Shown here piece by piece: positions 37,263 to 49,831 of a DNA stretch of 64,000 bases; the stretch's first letter is position 1; every line of letters begins with the position of its first letter. The notes below the pieces were generated by a model. It was not told the DNA's origin. It saw only the letters and a program-made list of their open reading frames with translations, and did not search any database. Source of the DNA: Unio delphinus (Eukaryota; Mollusca; Bivalvia; Unionida; Unionidae); contig JAQISU010001239.1 of NCBI GenBank assembly GCA_029339505.1, positions 6,346,001 to 6,410,000 of the forward strand. The letters are read 5' to 3'. A program made the translations under genes and the position numbers.

Positions 37263-38038
37263 GTTAGATTCATCTACGTTGTGGTGTTTCAATTCAGCAA
37301 GATGCACATTCTTAGGGATAAATCTATCTACATATGACAATTTACGTAGACTGATCGATCTCTACATATTTCCACCTACGTAAAGATGTATTGAAATACA
37401 TCTAACAAACTACATGAAGATAAATCTAACAACATGTAAGCTTATCTCTGGAGACATATCTATAGACAGAACCAAATCACATCGTCCTATATCGATCGAG
37501 ATACATCTATCAACGCTGAGGTGTCTGAATTCAGATATTTCCAACTTCGTTAAGATGCATCTCTCAACATATACCCATCTATATATAGCTATAACTATCC
37601 ACATTTACTAATTACATCGAGATATTTCAATCTAAATACTTCCATCTATGTCGATGTTTCTAAATTCAGCTAGATTCACTTTTTACCTGATAAATATATC
37701 TACATATTACTATCTACATAGAATGATACATATAAACGTATTTCCATCTACGTGTAGATGTATCTATATACATATAACAACCAACGTGAAGATAAATCTC
37801 ACAACATGTAAGCTTATGTCTCTATCAACGTTGAGGTGTCTGCATTCAGATATGTCCATCCTTGTCAAGATGCTTCTCACAACATATATCCATCTACACA
37901 TAACTATAACTATCCACATTTACTAGATAACATCGAGATATTTCAATCCAAAGACATTCATCCGCGTCGTGATGTTTCAATTCAACTAGATTCACTTTCT
38001 TGGGGATAAATCTATCTACATATGACAATCTACGTAGA

Positions 38039-38096
<58 letters not shown>

Positions 38097-38160
38097 TGTA
38101 GATGTATCTATATACATATAACAAACTATATGAAGATAAATCTAACAACATGTATGTTTG
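37263..38160 (+). repeat. Satellite-like array, about 2.5 copies of a 315-380 bp unit
   Basis: The marker gataaatctatctacatat occurs near 37317, 37687 and 38006; aagcttatctc-like near 37438 and 37810; catcgagatatttcaatc near 37615 and 37930. Unit 2 lacks about 60 bp present in unit 1. A (TA)n run at 38042-38093 interrupts unit 3. The ORFs here are shadows of the array. Confidence 0.85.
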
Positions 38161-38869
38161 GAATGGAAGCATTGTAATCAAGAGGTTCAACGACCTGGTA
38201 TACTATTATCCAAACCGTCTTTGTAAACTCACACCCAGTATCTAGACGAACGAGACAACTATAGTATTTATAGTACCTTCAGTCAATGTATTTCATACCA
38301 ATAGGGAACTTTATTTCATTCTGGTTGAAAGGTATGTAAAACACGACTCCTACATAATTAATACACGTAGCAAATAAAAATGTACCATGGACGTGATCTC
38401 TCTTAGATGTAGTTATGAAAGTATATGTAAATCAATAAGGTCATCTCGTATTACCTATCCGCATGTTTTCATTTCAGAAGGAAGTGGAATAAGTGTAAGA
38501 CATGATGTAGCCTAAAGACTCCATACGATTAAGTACAGGAATCTAAACTAAAAAAATAAAGATAAATGAAATGAAAGAACATGCAAATTTGTGATACTAA
38601 CAGAGTTTCCCAGTCATCAATTTAACATCTTCGGCGGACTATGTAGGTGTAAATGGAAATAAAGGTGATTTTGTTCAGAAGTGATTACTAAATTATGAAA
38701 ACCATTTTGGACAAAAGTACGTGAAATTGGCTATTGCAAACCACTGTACTTGGACTTCAGTATAAACTTGACACAAACCAATTTTAGTGCACATTCTAAA
38801 ATATTAATAGTGGATTCATTAGTCAATTAATACATTAGCCAGAGGTAACACAATTTCATTTTTATTCCA

Positions 38870-39510
38870 TTGAAAACACCTACAGTTAATAGATTCAAGT
38901 ACTTAGGAGCCATCGTGGCAGACGAGGGATCAAAACCAGAAATATTTTCCAGGATTGCGCTGACAATAACAGCAATGGCAAGGCTGAAGACAGTTTGGAA
39001 AGACAGAAACACCTAAGTCAGCTCAAAAATCAGACTGATGCGCTCCTTGGTTGCATCTGTATTCTTATATGCCTGTGATTCATGGACCCTCACAGCGGAT
39101 CTCGAAAGGAGGGTACAAGCTGTTGAAATGAGATGCTTTCGAAGGTTACTTGGCATTACATATAGAGATCATGTCACGAATGAGGAAGTGGGAAACAGAA
39201 TTAAGCAAGCCATTGGGCCTTATGAAGAGCTATTGACCATTGTGAAAAAGCGTAAATTGAAATGGTATGAACATGTCACACGATAAACAGGGCTTGCTAA
39301 GACAATCATGCAAGGTACTGTGTAGGGAGGGCGAAGGAGAGGAAGACAGAGGAAAAGATGGTAGGATAACATCTCAGAGTGGACAGGAATGAAGCTGAGT
39401 GACACAGTGAGAGTATCCGAGAACAGACTGGAATGGAGGAAGCTGGTTGCCAGGTCATCAGTGGTGCCCCAACGGTCGGCAAGACTAAGAGATAGATAGA
39501 TAGGTAGACA
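38870..39510 (+). mobile_element. 5'-truncated LINE (RTE/CFDP2-like), second copy with stops
   Basis: Same family as 17798-18285 with about 150 bp more at the 5' end (FKYLGAIVADEGSKPEIFSR, then RLKTVWKDRN and a stop). The matching parts include SWTLTADLERRVQAVEMRCF and HVTNEEVGNRIKQAIG. Several stops and a frameshift in the last 200 bp show it is dead. It ends in a gata tail (agatagatagatagg). Confidence 0.92.
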
Positions 39511-39519
39511 GACAAATTA

Positions 39520-41030
39520 ACAACATACCTTTGACACCATGATTAAGAGCGATAAGTACATATGAAGCAAAATTTTCACATGTTTACTCTTTACATTTTA
39601 GCCGTCAAAAATTGACTAATTGTTTGTTATCTTCGCTTGATTGCTAAAAAGGTTTGTAAATAAATGACAATTCATAAATATTGTAATTAAAGGTATATGT
39701 ACCATCCCCTGTGCATATAAATTTTAATTATATTGTAAGGCTGCAGGACTGGGAATACCCTCTTATATAAATATTTTTATTAGACTTCTGAATTTATGGT
39801 ACTTCTGAATTGTGTAGAGAACAGTAATACAAATAGAGATCAATAAGACTATTTTAGATTTGTAAGACTGTGTTTTCTTTTTGAGGGGTTTACAAAACAC
39901 ATCACAAACTATTTGTTTATAAAAAAAAACAAATTATGCCTTTAAGTAATTATAAGGTATGATGAAAAGCATCAATTTGCAATTTTACCGAACCTATGAA
40001 AATGCACATGAATCGATAAATATAATATCCCGAAAACCACCCTTTACATCAATTTGTAAATAATACAACGACAGGTGTCTCTGTCTTCTGTAAAGTACTA
40101 CAAAAGTAATTTAATATTTGGTAGGATTTAAAGAGCGTGGATTTCTCACTGACATAGAAACAACTTTCCAGGAAGGCTAAATTTAGTTACGAATCGTATT
40201 TATGTACAAGACCAGTCAATGTACAGGTAAATCGAACCGTCTCCGTTCTCGGAATTAAAATAAAATGACGCATAATGCTTAATATTGGATCTACAATACA
40301 TATGTATCACGTGAGCTCGTAACCAAATACGTGTTTACCTTGGGCAGGACAATAATGAGCTAACATAAAAGTAAAGATGAACAATAACAAGGGAACGATT
40401 AAAATTTAATTAGTAAATCTACATTTGAATGGCCGATAAAGACCGATTGAAGCATAATCTGCCTTTTGAAAGATACAGTGGTTGTAATCTATACCTGTAA
40501 AGTGATCTATCATATATCATAGGGCCTGTTACAATGATTCTACTAATATTGTGTGTATTTATATATCCTTAAAGGTGTCGCGCGGTTATTTCACTCTTCC
40601 ATTCATATTTGGCATGTTAAACAATTCTTAATACATGGAGGCATTAGGTCAAGACGGTATACAAAGGGGATGATATGGACCACAGATATATATAATATTA
40701 CGGCATGCGATCTGCTTGATGTCCTTTCTTTAGTCGCAAGTTTCTCGAAATAAGCACAGCGAATTTTCTTTTAACTTTTTCTACGATTAGAAAGGGGCCT
40801 GATGTCGAAACAATATAAGAGACGTTGAAATCAAAATTGTCTAAGTAAGGTTCCCATGAGTACAAACTATTGATACCGTTTATTAACATTGGCGTATTTT
40901 TCATACCTTTATACCCCCTAAGGCGCCCCTTTATTTTAGCTGTTTTCGGCACAACTTCAAAACTGTTTTTCTTTTTTCTATTTCCATAACGTATCATTAG
41001 TATAGTACGCCTTGAAAATTTTGTATTCAG
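39520..41030. other. No gene recognised
   Basis: The minus-strand ORF 40698-40997 (99 codons) has no recognisable motif. Nothing else was supported. Confidence 0.45.
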
Positions 41031-41085
41031 TTACCCTATTTGGGGAACTATTTTACCTGCGCTACCTCAGGCCAATGAAATAATT
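41030..41085 (+). repeat. Short segment shared with 51.18-51.22 kb
   Basis: ggggaactattttacctgcg followed by ctacctcaggccaatg resembles gggaactattttaactccgc followed by caccttaggtcagtca at about 51189. Probably fragments of one dispersed repeat. Confidence 0.4.
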
Positions 41086-41089
41086 ATGT

Positions 41090-42677
41090 TATGCCTCATT
41101 TCGCCTTTAACTTTGCAAGGTTACTTATTCAATCGGGAATACGGATTAAGTAACCAACTTGATGTGAATGTGATTACAGTGATTGCCGCTAGATTTTCCC
41201 CAGCAGTGATTAATACTTATAGGCATTAAAGAACTTCTAATTCACCGCATTATACTCACATCAATATCTCCCAACTTTTACCCTCACATCCTTTTTCCCT
41301 ATATACCATTGTTTTCTGTTAGTCTAAACTGACTGCTGCATAATAAGGTTAGTTTAATTTCTCCAACAGTGACGAATACTACGTTATAACCCAATGATTT
41401 ATATATAGGGTTCGGGTATGATATAGAGCCATTCTCATTCGTCCACACAGAACTATACACGTTTTCAACATGAAACCGAACCAACAAACCATTTGTGAGG
41501 TAATGTCGCAGTGTATACTTTGACATTGGCTTCCGGACATACAATAGTTTTCCACCACGAGTGACTTACACAAACAATAACCTCAAGGATCCCTACAAAA
41601 ACATAGGTGCCCCTTATCTCTACTCTTCTTATACGACCTTTACAGGTAAGTTTGACAATGAGAAGGTAATGTTTTTGCTAAGCAATGATATGTAACGCGT
41701 GGTAGATCAATGACTGTTGCGGAACTAAATAATGTTGCAGACCCTTACGGACAGTTGCGATTTTCAAATCTCCCTCCCGTCCTTTCGATCAGATCATATA
41801 ACTAGTCTAGGGACGTAGTTTGTGTAAACATCTGGCAAACTGCCAACTCGAACTGCTCAGCGGTTACTACTAATCTGTTGTATTGACCCTAATTCTATAC
41901 CGGTAGGTTTGTCATTGAATGCTTAGGAATTTATTTTATCTCTGGCGGTGACATATATCTCCTCACTAAAAATGTGTCATCAATATAAGTTTTAACCCAA
42001 GAGTAGTATGAAGAGAACAGAGTAAACATGTTATATATTTAAAATTTCAAGTAAATTCTTTAACATGATACAGAGACAGAAATGTTGGAAAATATTTACC
42101 CCCCCCCCAAAAAAAAAAAAAAAATTTACGCAAATCTGTCAACAGACACACCTACGAACGCATCCACACTCACGAATTCCTCAAATAAAACCATTAGACA
42201 ACCTAGAAGCTGGATATCCCTATCACGGTGACATATATAAGACCTTAACACATTGTTCAGGTCCGGTTTGTAGAGTAGTAATTCGTCATGGGCTAGATTG
42301 ATAACGCTATTGGAAATTTTACCTGATATCTTTTGTTCATTGAAATAACTCAGATGACCATATATGGAATGCTCAACGATACTTCCGTAGAACGAGTCGT
42401 GAATTAAATTATATTAGCTTCCACGAAATGAGGTTTAGCTCTGACCGAGCGATTATACTCTTTAGACACGTGTGCGTAATATTCTGTCAGCAGGAATGTT
42501 TAGCTAAAAATAGAAACTGCATAATAGAATGGGATTCCATAACTCCATTTGTATTTTACAACTTTCAGTTTGAACGTTTGCTAGTAGCGGATTCAGTACA
42601 CGGCAAGAATAGTGAGTACCCTTTGAGACAAAACAGTAAGAAAAGTTTGTAATTATCATAATTTCATAATCGTAATT

Positions 42678-42730
<53 letters not shown>

Positions 42731-43480
42731 TGTAGCCAAGACGACTATCGGGTTTTCGATAAATGTATCAAATCTTCTTGATTTTCCTGTTTTAATATTA
42801 GCTTGCAGTAGGTTATTGTTACACGGAGTTAAGGTGTCAGAACAGGTTATGTAAATTTGTCACTAACAGGGGTGCTTAGTGGCATTCTATCAAATTTTAA
42901 AGCCGAGAGTATTCACTACGGTGCTTTCTGGCTTTGATGTTTGTATCTTCGTCAAGATATATTTCATATGATATTGTTCCAAATTCCAATATACAGTTCA
43001 ATTTAATATTTAATTCTTTATCGTGGGGTAAACGCTTCAAAATATGCTCACTGCAGACTATAACTATTTAGAGTTGTCATTCGTCCTCGTTTTATGTCCT
43101 TAAATCCCCGTACCCGTTTTAAAGGGTTTAAATAAATGACAACCTTTTGGTTTGAAATAGGAAATACAAATAAATAAATAAAGGGCGAAAAAAGATCGAG
43201 GCGGGTGAAGAACAAATAAAATTTTAAAAAATGTACTGATCCTGTTTCGATCCAAGTAGACCTATTACATAAATATGGAAGATTACAAAACATGGAACAC
43301 TATAAGGCAAACATTAAAACAATACTATAAAACTTAATACACCATGTATTTGTATAAAATTTGAAATTCATAATTAAATTTTAAAAAAACACTTATAATA
43401 AATTAAATAGAGATCGTTTAGGGGTCTCTATATAATTTAAGAAAACTGGGAAATTTGATCAAAATAGGCTATCCTTACAA
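41090..43480. other. No gene recognised apart from microsatellites
   Basis: Contains a C/A homopolymer pair (42101-42124) and a (TC)n run at about 42680-42725. ORFs are short and unsupported. Confidence 0.5.
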
Positions 43481-43486
43481 GACACA

Positions 43487-43487
<1 letters not shown>

Positions 43488-43551
<64 letters not shown>
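43488..43551 (+). repeat. (TA)n microsatellite
   Basis: An uninterrupted TA run of about 60 bp. Confidence 0.98.
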
Positions 43552-43554
<3 letters not shown>

Positions 43555-43589
43555 GTTCAACACAAACAGCACTCACATGATACAGGAAA

Positions 43590-44220
43590 CCCCTACTTAT
43601 TTATTTATATTCTTTTTATCCTATTTATCATCTAAAACTATTCTAACTTACACTAAAAGATTTTTATAAGGGTGATATAACTCTTGAATTTGATTTAGTT
43701 AGTGCTGTCCATACCAAAACATCATACACACATACAACTTAAAATATAACTTGCATACATAATGGAGATATGACTTTGGCAAAGTCAACTGGGAATTTAC
43801 TTATATAATAATATTTTAATTTAAAGGAGAGGAAATTGGCCCTGGAACTTTATAGTTCTATGGGATAAGAGTACGATCCTAAGTTTTTAGGAATTGGACT
43901 GTGAGGAAATCAGTGTTATCTATAGCTCGATTAGAAAACATTTATCTTAAGCAAGCCCCGGCTTGAGATTGAAAGTACAACCAGTCTAATTTCCTTTATG
44001 GGTAATATAACTTTCTTATAATTTGAGTAAACAAAGCAAAGATTAACCTTCTCCCCATTGTTTATTTAAATTTATAAAATACGAAGACACAAAAAACAAA
44101 CACCATAAAAATCATTAATGGTTGGACAGGGATCCACTACACCACTTTATCCACAACCCCTTTATGAAGGTGTTCCTCATATCAACTCAAACCAGCTGTA
44201 TGTGCTGGGGAGAGTTACGA
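43590..44220 (+). repeat. 0.6-kb dispersed repeat, copy 1
   Basis: Shares with 45110-45675 a series of blocks in the same order: ttagttagtgctgtccatac, ttggccctggaact, gagtacgatcctaagttt, gtctaatttcctttatgggt and ctcaaaccagctgtatgtgc. No protein reading is apparent. Confidence 0.85.
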
Positions 44221-44350
44221 GGCCCCTCCCCTCCCTTTCCGGAACCCACTGACATGATATAGCGAGCTATAAATAGCGTAGTCTTTGTTCTATTAGACCG
44301 GACTATTACTAAGATTCATTTCTATGTAAACAATGTATACAAGATTCTTT

Positions 44351-44601
44351 GGGGCCCCGAGTGGCCGAGTGGTCTAAAGCGCTGTCCGTTACGGGCCACT
44401 GCCATCTCACCTGTCTGCGTGTGTTCGAGTCTAAGATTCGGCAAATGTAGTTGTGAGAAAGCATGCCAGTAGCTTCTCGTGCGTCTGTGGTTCTTTCCGG
44501 GGTTTCTCCGGGTTCTTCCTCCACCATTAATACTGGCCGCCATGTATAGCCTATATTGTGCTGAAAAATGGCGTTAAACCATAAAAAAAAAAAAAAAAAA
44601 A
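44351..44601 (+). repeat. tRNA-derived SINE, family 1, copy 3 (best preserved)
   Basis: Head ggggccccgagtggccgagt with gtctaaagcgctg and box B gtgttcgagtc; body gggttcttcctccaccatta, actggccgccatgtatagcc and tgctgaaaaatggcgttaaa; then an A tail at 44582-44600. The clean tail suggests it is the youngest copy here. ORFs on the minus strand are its shadow. Confidence 0.9.
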
Positions 44602-45109
44602 TCTTAATGAAAATAGATGTAGTCACTTTGACTACAGTTTCAGTGAGCTTCCAGCTATAGTGTTATCACGTGAGTAAATTCCAGTTGATGGAATTCCATT
44701 CACACGCTCTTAGTAGTATAACCATCACGTGATCAAATAAGATTGAATTAAAAACAGATATTATGTGATCAAAGGAATATTATCATTGATTATAACAGAA
44801 AGATGTAGTCACTGTTCAATTTGCCAGAAAAGACTACAGTAGGGCTGAGGTCCTATAAAAAATAAAATATTAATAAGAAATATTACAATAGTTTTCTAAA
44901 AACTATTCCAAATTATTTTGACAACTATTTATCAAACAGTTTAATGTTTACGACTGCTATGGAAAACGACACTCCAAACGACTAACGGTAAAACACATCA
45001 CAGATAGACACAATTCTATTTAATAATGCCACAGCATTTAAAAGGAAATCATATTAAACAAATATACATAAACTATTTTAAAAAAATACACCTTTTTGAC
45101 TTAAATTTT

Positions 45110-45675
45110 ATTATTATATATTTTATTTATTTATTTATAATTTATCATATTTTATTCTATTAATTCTAAAATATTCAAAATTACACTTAACATTTATATA
45201 AGTGAAACAACTCTCTAATTTGACATAGTTAGTGTTGTCCATACATAAATACTTTGCAACAAACAAATTAAAAACATAACTTGCATACATAAAAGACAAT
45301 TGACTCTGGCGAAGTCACCTTTGAATTTACATATTAATATTATTTTTGAATTTAAAGGAGATGAAATTGGCCCTGGAACTATGTAGTTCTAAGGGACAAG
45401 AGTACGATCCTAAGTTTAGGGAATAGACTGAGAGGAAATCAATATTCTCTATAGCTCGAATAAAGAATATACATCTTAAGTCAGCTCTTACTTAAGATAG
45501 AGAGTACAATTAGTCTAATTTCCTTTATGGGTAATATAACTATTATAATTTGATGAGCAAAGCAAATATTAACCTTCTCTAAATTATTTATTAATTTTAT
45601 TATTCACAACCCCCTAATGAAGGTGTTCCTCTTATCAACTCAAACCAGCTGTATGTGCTGGGGAGAGTTACGAGG
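45110..45675 (+). repeat. 0.6-kb dispersed repeat, copy 2
   Basis: Direct copy of the repeat at 43590-44220, diverged by substitutions and small gaps, ending at the same ggggagagttacgagg. Confidence 0.85.
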
Positions 45676-45877
45676 ATCTTTTAGCCTTTTAGCTCGGGTA
45701 GCCTTGTCATAGAAAACACTATCTTCCTATTTTTCATATAATCAAGATGGGACAAAATTAAGGTTAGGGTAAAGTAAATGAAATTTGTCTTAAAAAAAAC
45801 ACAACACACGTTTTTAACGTTTTTTTCAAATAGGAGGAGGGGACATCTGTCTGGTGCCCTCCAAAAAATAATTTACT

Positions 45878-46125
45878 GCTCCGGTGGCTTAGCAGTTAGA
45901 GCGCCCGCCTCTGAGACGGGATGCCTCGGGTTCGAGCCTAGTCATACCAAGGACTTTTAAAAAATGATACTAACATCTGCCTCGCTAGGCACTCAGCATT
46001 AAAAGGTTAGTGTTAGGATTAGTCGGCCTGGTGTTAGGATCATGTGACTGGGTGTAATATCATGTTAAATGTATGTGGCATGATGCCATGACGTTAGACA
46101 TCACTATAAACTGTTACACCGCAGA
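45878..46125 (+). repeat. tRNA-derived SINE, family 2, copy 3
   Basis: Box A-like tggcttagcagttagagcg and a perfect box B, ggttcgagcc, then the shared body: cataccaaggacttttaaa, gcactcagcattaaaaggtt, gtgttaggatcatgtgactg. It has the better preserved head of this family. Confidence 0.85.
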
Positions 46126-46176
46126 TATCGTAGCGCTATAACTGACAAAATGTTAAAGCTACGCTAAAACTCCAAA

Positions 46177-46177
46177 T

Positions 46178-46233
<56 letters not shown>
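46177..46233 (+). repeat. (AC)n microsatellite
   Basis: An AC run with one early interruption. Confidence 0.97.
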
Positions 46234-46236
<3 letters not shown>

Positions 46237-46578
46237 TAATTAAGAGGAAAGTGGATCATGAACGGACGCATTCAAAATGAACTAATTGGTGGATAGACAT
46301 AGCCATATTTTTCCATCATCAAACTATAAAATTAAAAGTTGAAAATAAAAATTTAATTGCAAAATCAAGGAATATTTTATTTTTAGCTTTCAACTAGCCT
46401 CTGTTAACTAATAATATTCCCTCCCCCACCCCCAGTTATATCCAACTAAATTTGGTCGGTACGCTTTATCTCGTTTGAATATTTTGAGTTTTCAATCCCT
46501 TGCACGTAATAGTCCCTGCATACACCTACGAATGTTGTCTAATTCTAGTTCATTTCGATTATTCTACCTTGAGCATAG

Positions 46579-46833
46579 GAGCCCCGAGTGGACGAATGGT
46601 CTAATGCGCTTTCCGTTACGGATCACTGCCGTCTCACCTCTGTCTGCGTGAGTTCGAGTCTTAAGATTCGGCTAATGTAGTTAAGTGAGAAAGCTTGACA
46701 TAGCTTCTCTTGGGTCGGTGGTTCTTTCCGGGGGTTTTAACGGGTTCTTCCTCCACCAATAATACTGGCCGCCATGTATAGCCTATCGTGTGCTGAAAAA
46801 TAGCGTTAAACCCTAAAACAACGACAACAACAA
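46579..46833 (+). repeat. tRNA-derived SINE, family 1, copy 4
   Basis: Head gagccccgagtggacgaatg with gtctaatgcgc and box B gagttcgagtc; body and gcgttaaaccct end; tail (aacaac)n. accttgag occurs just before and just after, a candidate target duplication. Confidence 0.88.
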
Positions 46834-47275
46834 CCTTGAGAATAAACATGTCGTTAAATGATACCACAGTCGTATTTTGAAAGAGGAGTTCTAGTTTTCG
46901 AATTTACACCAGAATATACATATTGATACACCCATAATTTAACAAACAGACTCCACACTCCATCCCTCTACTGTCACTGTCCCTATTACACATTCATCGT
47001 AGTGATTTATGTGTGACATGTAAATGACTTGTAAAGATGAATCTATGATAATTAGTACTAAAAGTAGATTTTAACTTCTACCGGTAAGGTACGTTGTCCG
47101 CAACACCGACAATACATGTTTGAATGATAAATTGTACTTGATCCTACCGGCTTACTTGCACCATTAATGATAATTCTGATATGATAGGCCGTCATAAAAT
47201 GCATTTGGGATAAGGACATGCACTAGTTTAATTCTGGTCAAGCTTTCGTTAGCCCGGTTTATCAATATACGCTCA

Positions 47276-47514
47276 GGGGCCCCGAGTGGTCTAAAGCGCT
47301 GTCCGTTACAGATCACTGCCATCTCGCCTTTGTCTGCGTTGGTTCGAGTCTCGGATTCGGCCAATGTGGTTATGTGAGAAAGCTTGCCAGTAGCTTCTCG
47401 TGGGTCGATGGTTCTTTCCGGGGTATTCCTGGTTCTTCCTCCACCATTAATACTGGCCGCCATGTAAAGCCTATATTGTGCTGAAAAATAGCGTTAAACC
47501 ATGAAAACAAAACA
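47276..47514 (+). repeat. tRNA-derived SINE, family 1, copy 5
   Basis: Head ggggccccgagtggtctaaa (a small deletion removes the first gccgag block) and box B ggttcgagtc; body as in the other copies; A/C-rich tail. atacgctc flanks both sides as a candidate target duplication. Confidence 0.88.
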
Positions 47515-47519
47515 AGATA

Positions 47520-48731
47520 CGCTCTCTTGGTTAATCTTACTGTTTGTAATGATACGCACATGTGAGACCATGTAAAACAAATATTACCAAATTTAATCAA
47601 CAAGAATTATGCTCTCAATTCTTCAACGAAAGTCTCAAGAGAATAAGAATTTCCCCTTAATAGTTCAGAGAATTTGTTAAAGATCTCATGTTTTGTGTGA
47701 GTTTTATTGTTTTCTAAGATTTTTAAAGGATATTCCTGGATAATGCAAACAATGAGAGATGTTGTTTTATTATCATATCATGTAATAATTGTCAAGTCAC
47801 ATTTGTTCCCCATACGTTATAAATTGAAATTCTAAAGGAGATAAGTAAAAGTGTCAGCATTATCAAATTTGAATAGGATATATTTCCATATTCATCGTCT
47901 CAGATAACAAAACTTCATAATCAATATTTACATGCGGTGATGATATTTCTTTTTCTGGACGAATTTCAATGATGAAAAACATTGCAACAGATGTGTTACA
48001 GATTTCTGTAACATGTTTCGTATACATAAGTTGTTAACTGGTGTTTGCAAATAGTGTGGATACTTTCGGATTTGTGGGTGGTATTTTTTATTTTTGTTAT
48101 TACACACACCGAAACAAACTGATTAGTTTCGTATATTGGGACTTCAAAAGTTGCTTGGTTATCAAACTCTAGAAAACAACTGTTGTTACCTCCAAAACGG
48201 GAAGCCAATCCAAAACAATACTTGAGCGGGCCGATTAATACTACCTTTTGCAAAATATTTGCACACCGTACTCAATATTTTACGCAGCAAATTAAACAAT
48301 ACAAGCATACATTCCACTCAGTATTTTAATACGGACCATATTTGTATAAATTGCAAACAAATTATAAAATATCATATGTTGTGAGCATGCGTGAAGGTGC
48401 CGTCTTGACATGTTCCATATATTCAGAGTCTCCGTAAAGACGACTATACTTGTTTAGGAATCAAATTATGTTTTTTGCAATTTGTACGAATAATATCTTT
48501 AAAAAATACAACCGTTCAAAAGTGTTCAGTTTTGTAATATCATTTATTATATTGAGACGTCTCATACATTATATAAGATGTCTCTTTACTCCATGAACAT
48601 CTGACAAATTATATATCTTAAAAATGTTGCACGAAAATTTACTTAAAATTGTACATAAGATATCATGAAAACTTTGTAGGATATATTACAAATTTATAAA
48701 ATATCCATTTATACATACATGCATACATACA

Positions 48732-48818
<87 letters not shown>

Positions 48819-49120
48819 CATTAAAATGGCATGGTTTCTAAAGTATTGGTATATAGCAATTTGATACACCAGAACAGATTATATATCAAATTGTTATCCG
48901 TCCAGAGCGCAATATTACGCGTACACAAAATTTGTTTCGACATTTGGTTATATTTTCAAAATACAAAAACATGCTGTTGCTTCTATATTAAACTAATCTT
49001 TGATGAAGTTTCACTGAATGATCATTAGCGCTGTAATAAAATAACGATAAAGTAATAAAATAATCACCACCTTGAAAGTGAATTAAATATGGTGCAGAAT
49101 TACATCGAAATCGTCTCCGT
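47520..49120. other. No gene recognised; long compound microsatellite inside
   Basis: A (CATA)n(TA)n microsatellite lies at about 48712-48817. The remaining sequence has only short ORFs. Confidence 0.5.
48712..48817 (+). repeat. Compound (CATA)n(TA)n microsatellite
   Basis: A CATA run passes directly into a long TA run. Confidence 0.98.
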
Positions 49121-49123
49121 TTC

Positions 49124-49175
<52 letters not shown>
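49124..49175 (+). repeat. (C)n(TC)n tract
   Basis: A short C run followed by TC repeats. Confidence 0.97.
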
Positions 49176-49179
<4 letters not shown>

Positions 49180-49645
49180 AGAAACATACCTGCGAAAATC
49201 AGTAAAAAATAAATACTTGTGTGATGTATTTTGGCCTGTGTTATGCGATGGTGTCTCTAGACCTATGAATGATGGAACAAATCTAGTGACATGAACGAAA
49301 CAACCGAAAAAAAGAAAGTTAGAAATGGAAGATATAGACATTTTCATGATTGGCAACATTGATAATATTAAGTGATACTATTGAGTTAGACGAACTATAA
49401 ATACATCTAAATGTTTGCATTCCCTGTTGCTGGTATCTCATTGTGATTAGTTTATATTTCCAACTCGTTTCAGTATGCTGGATGTATGTGAAAACCAGCT
49501 TGTTCAATGTTCAACCAGTTAATCATGCTTTTATTTTAGTGCATGTTGTCTCTAGACCTATTAAACAAACTATAATAGTGTCTTTAACGTGCTCAAATAC
49601 TGTTACATGCAACGTCTGTGTCCGGTTAATGCGAATGAAGATTGA

Positions 49646-49648
<3 letters not shown>

Positions 49649-49719
<71 letters not shown>
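49649..49719 (+). repeat. (GA)n microsatellite upstream of gene B
   Basis: About 35 uninterrupted GA units ending about 110 bp before the gene B start codon. Confidence 0.98.
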
Positions 49720-49722
<3 letters not shown>

Positions 49723-49831
49723 ACATTTCGTCTACATTTTAAGTGAATAATAATTATGATACTTACAATTTTAAAAAAAAAACTTGATGCTATTATGTGT
49801 ATAGACTATTTACTTTTGTCTATTGGCAGAA

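Noticed and set aside
40698..40997. 99-codon minus-strand ORF
   Set aside because: No family recognised and no supporting exon structure. It lies near a dispersed repeat fragment.
44309..47603. Minus-strand ORFs of 68-105 codons repeating WRPVL.VEEEPG...P
   Set aside because: They resemble each other only because they are the reverse strand of family 1 SINE copies.
49443..49726. Arg-Glu or Leu-Ser repeat proteins
   Set aside because: Produced by translating the (GA)n microsatellite. The same applies to the Tyr-Ile, Thr-His and Met-Tyr-Val-Cys runs in other microsatellites.
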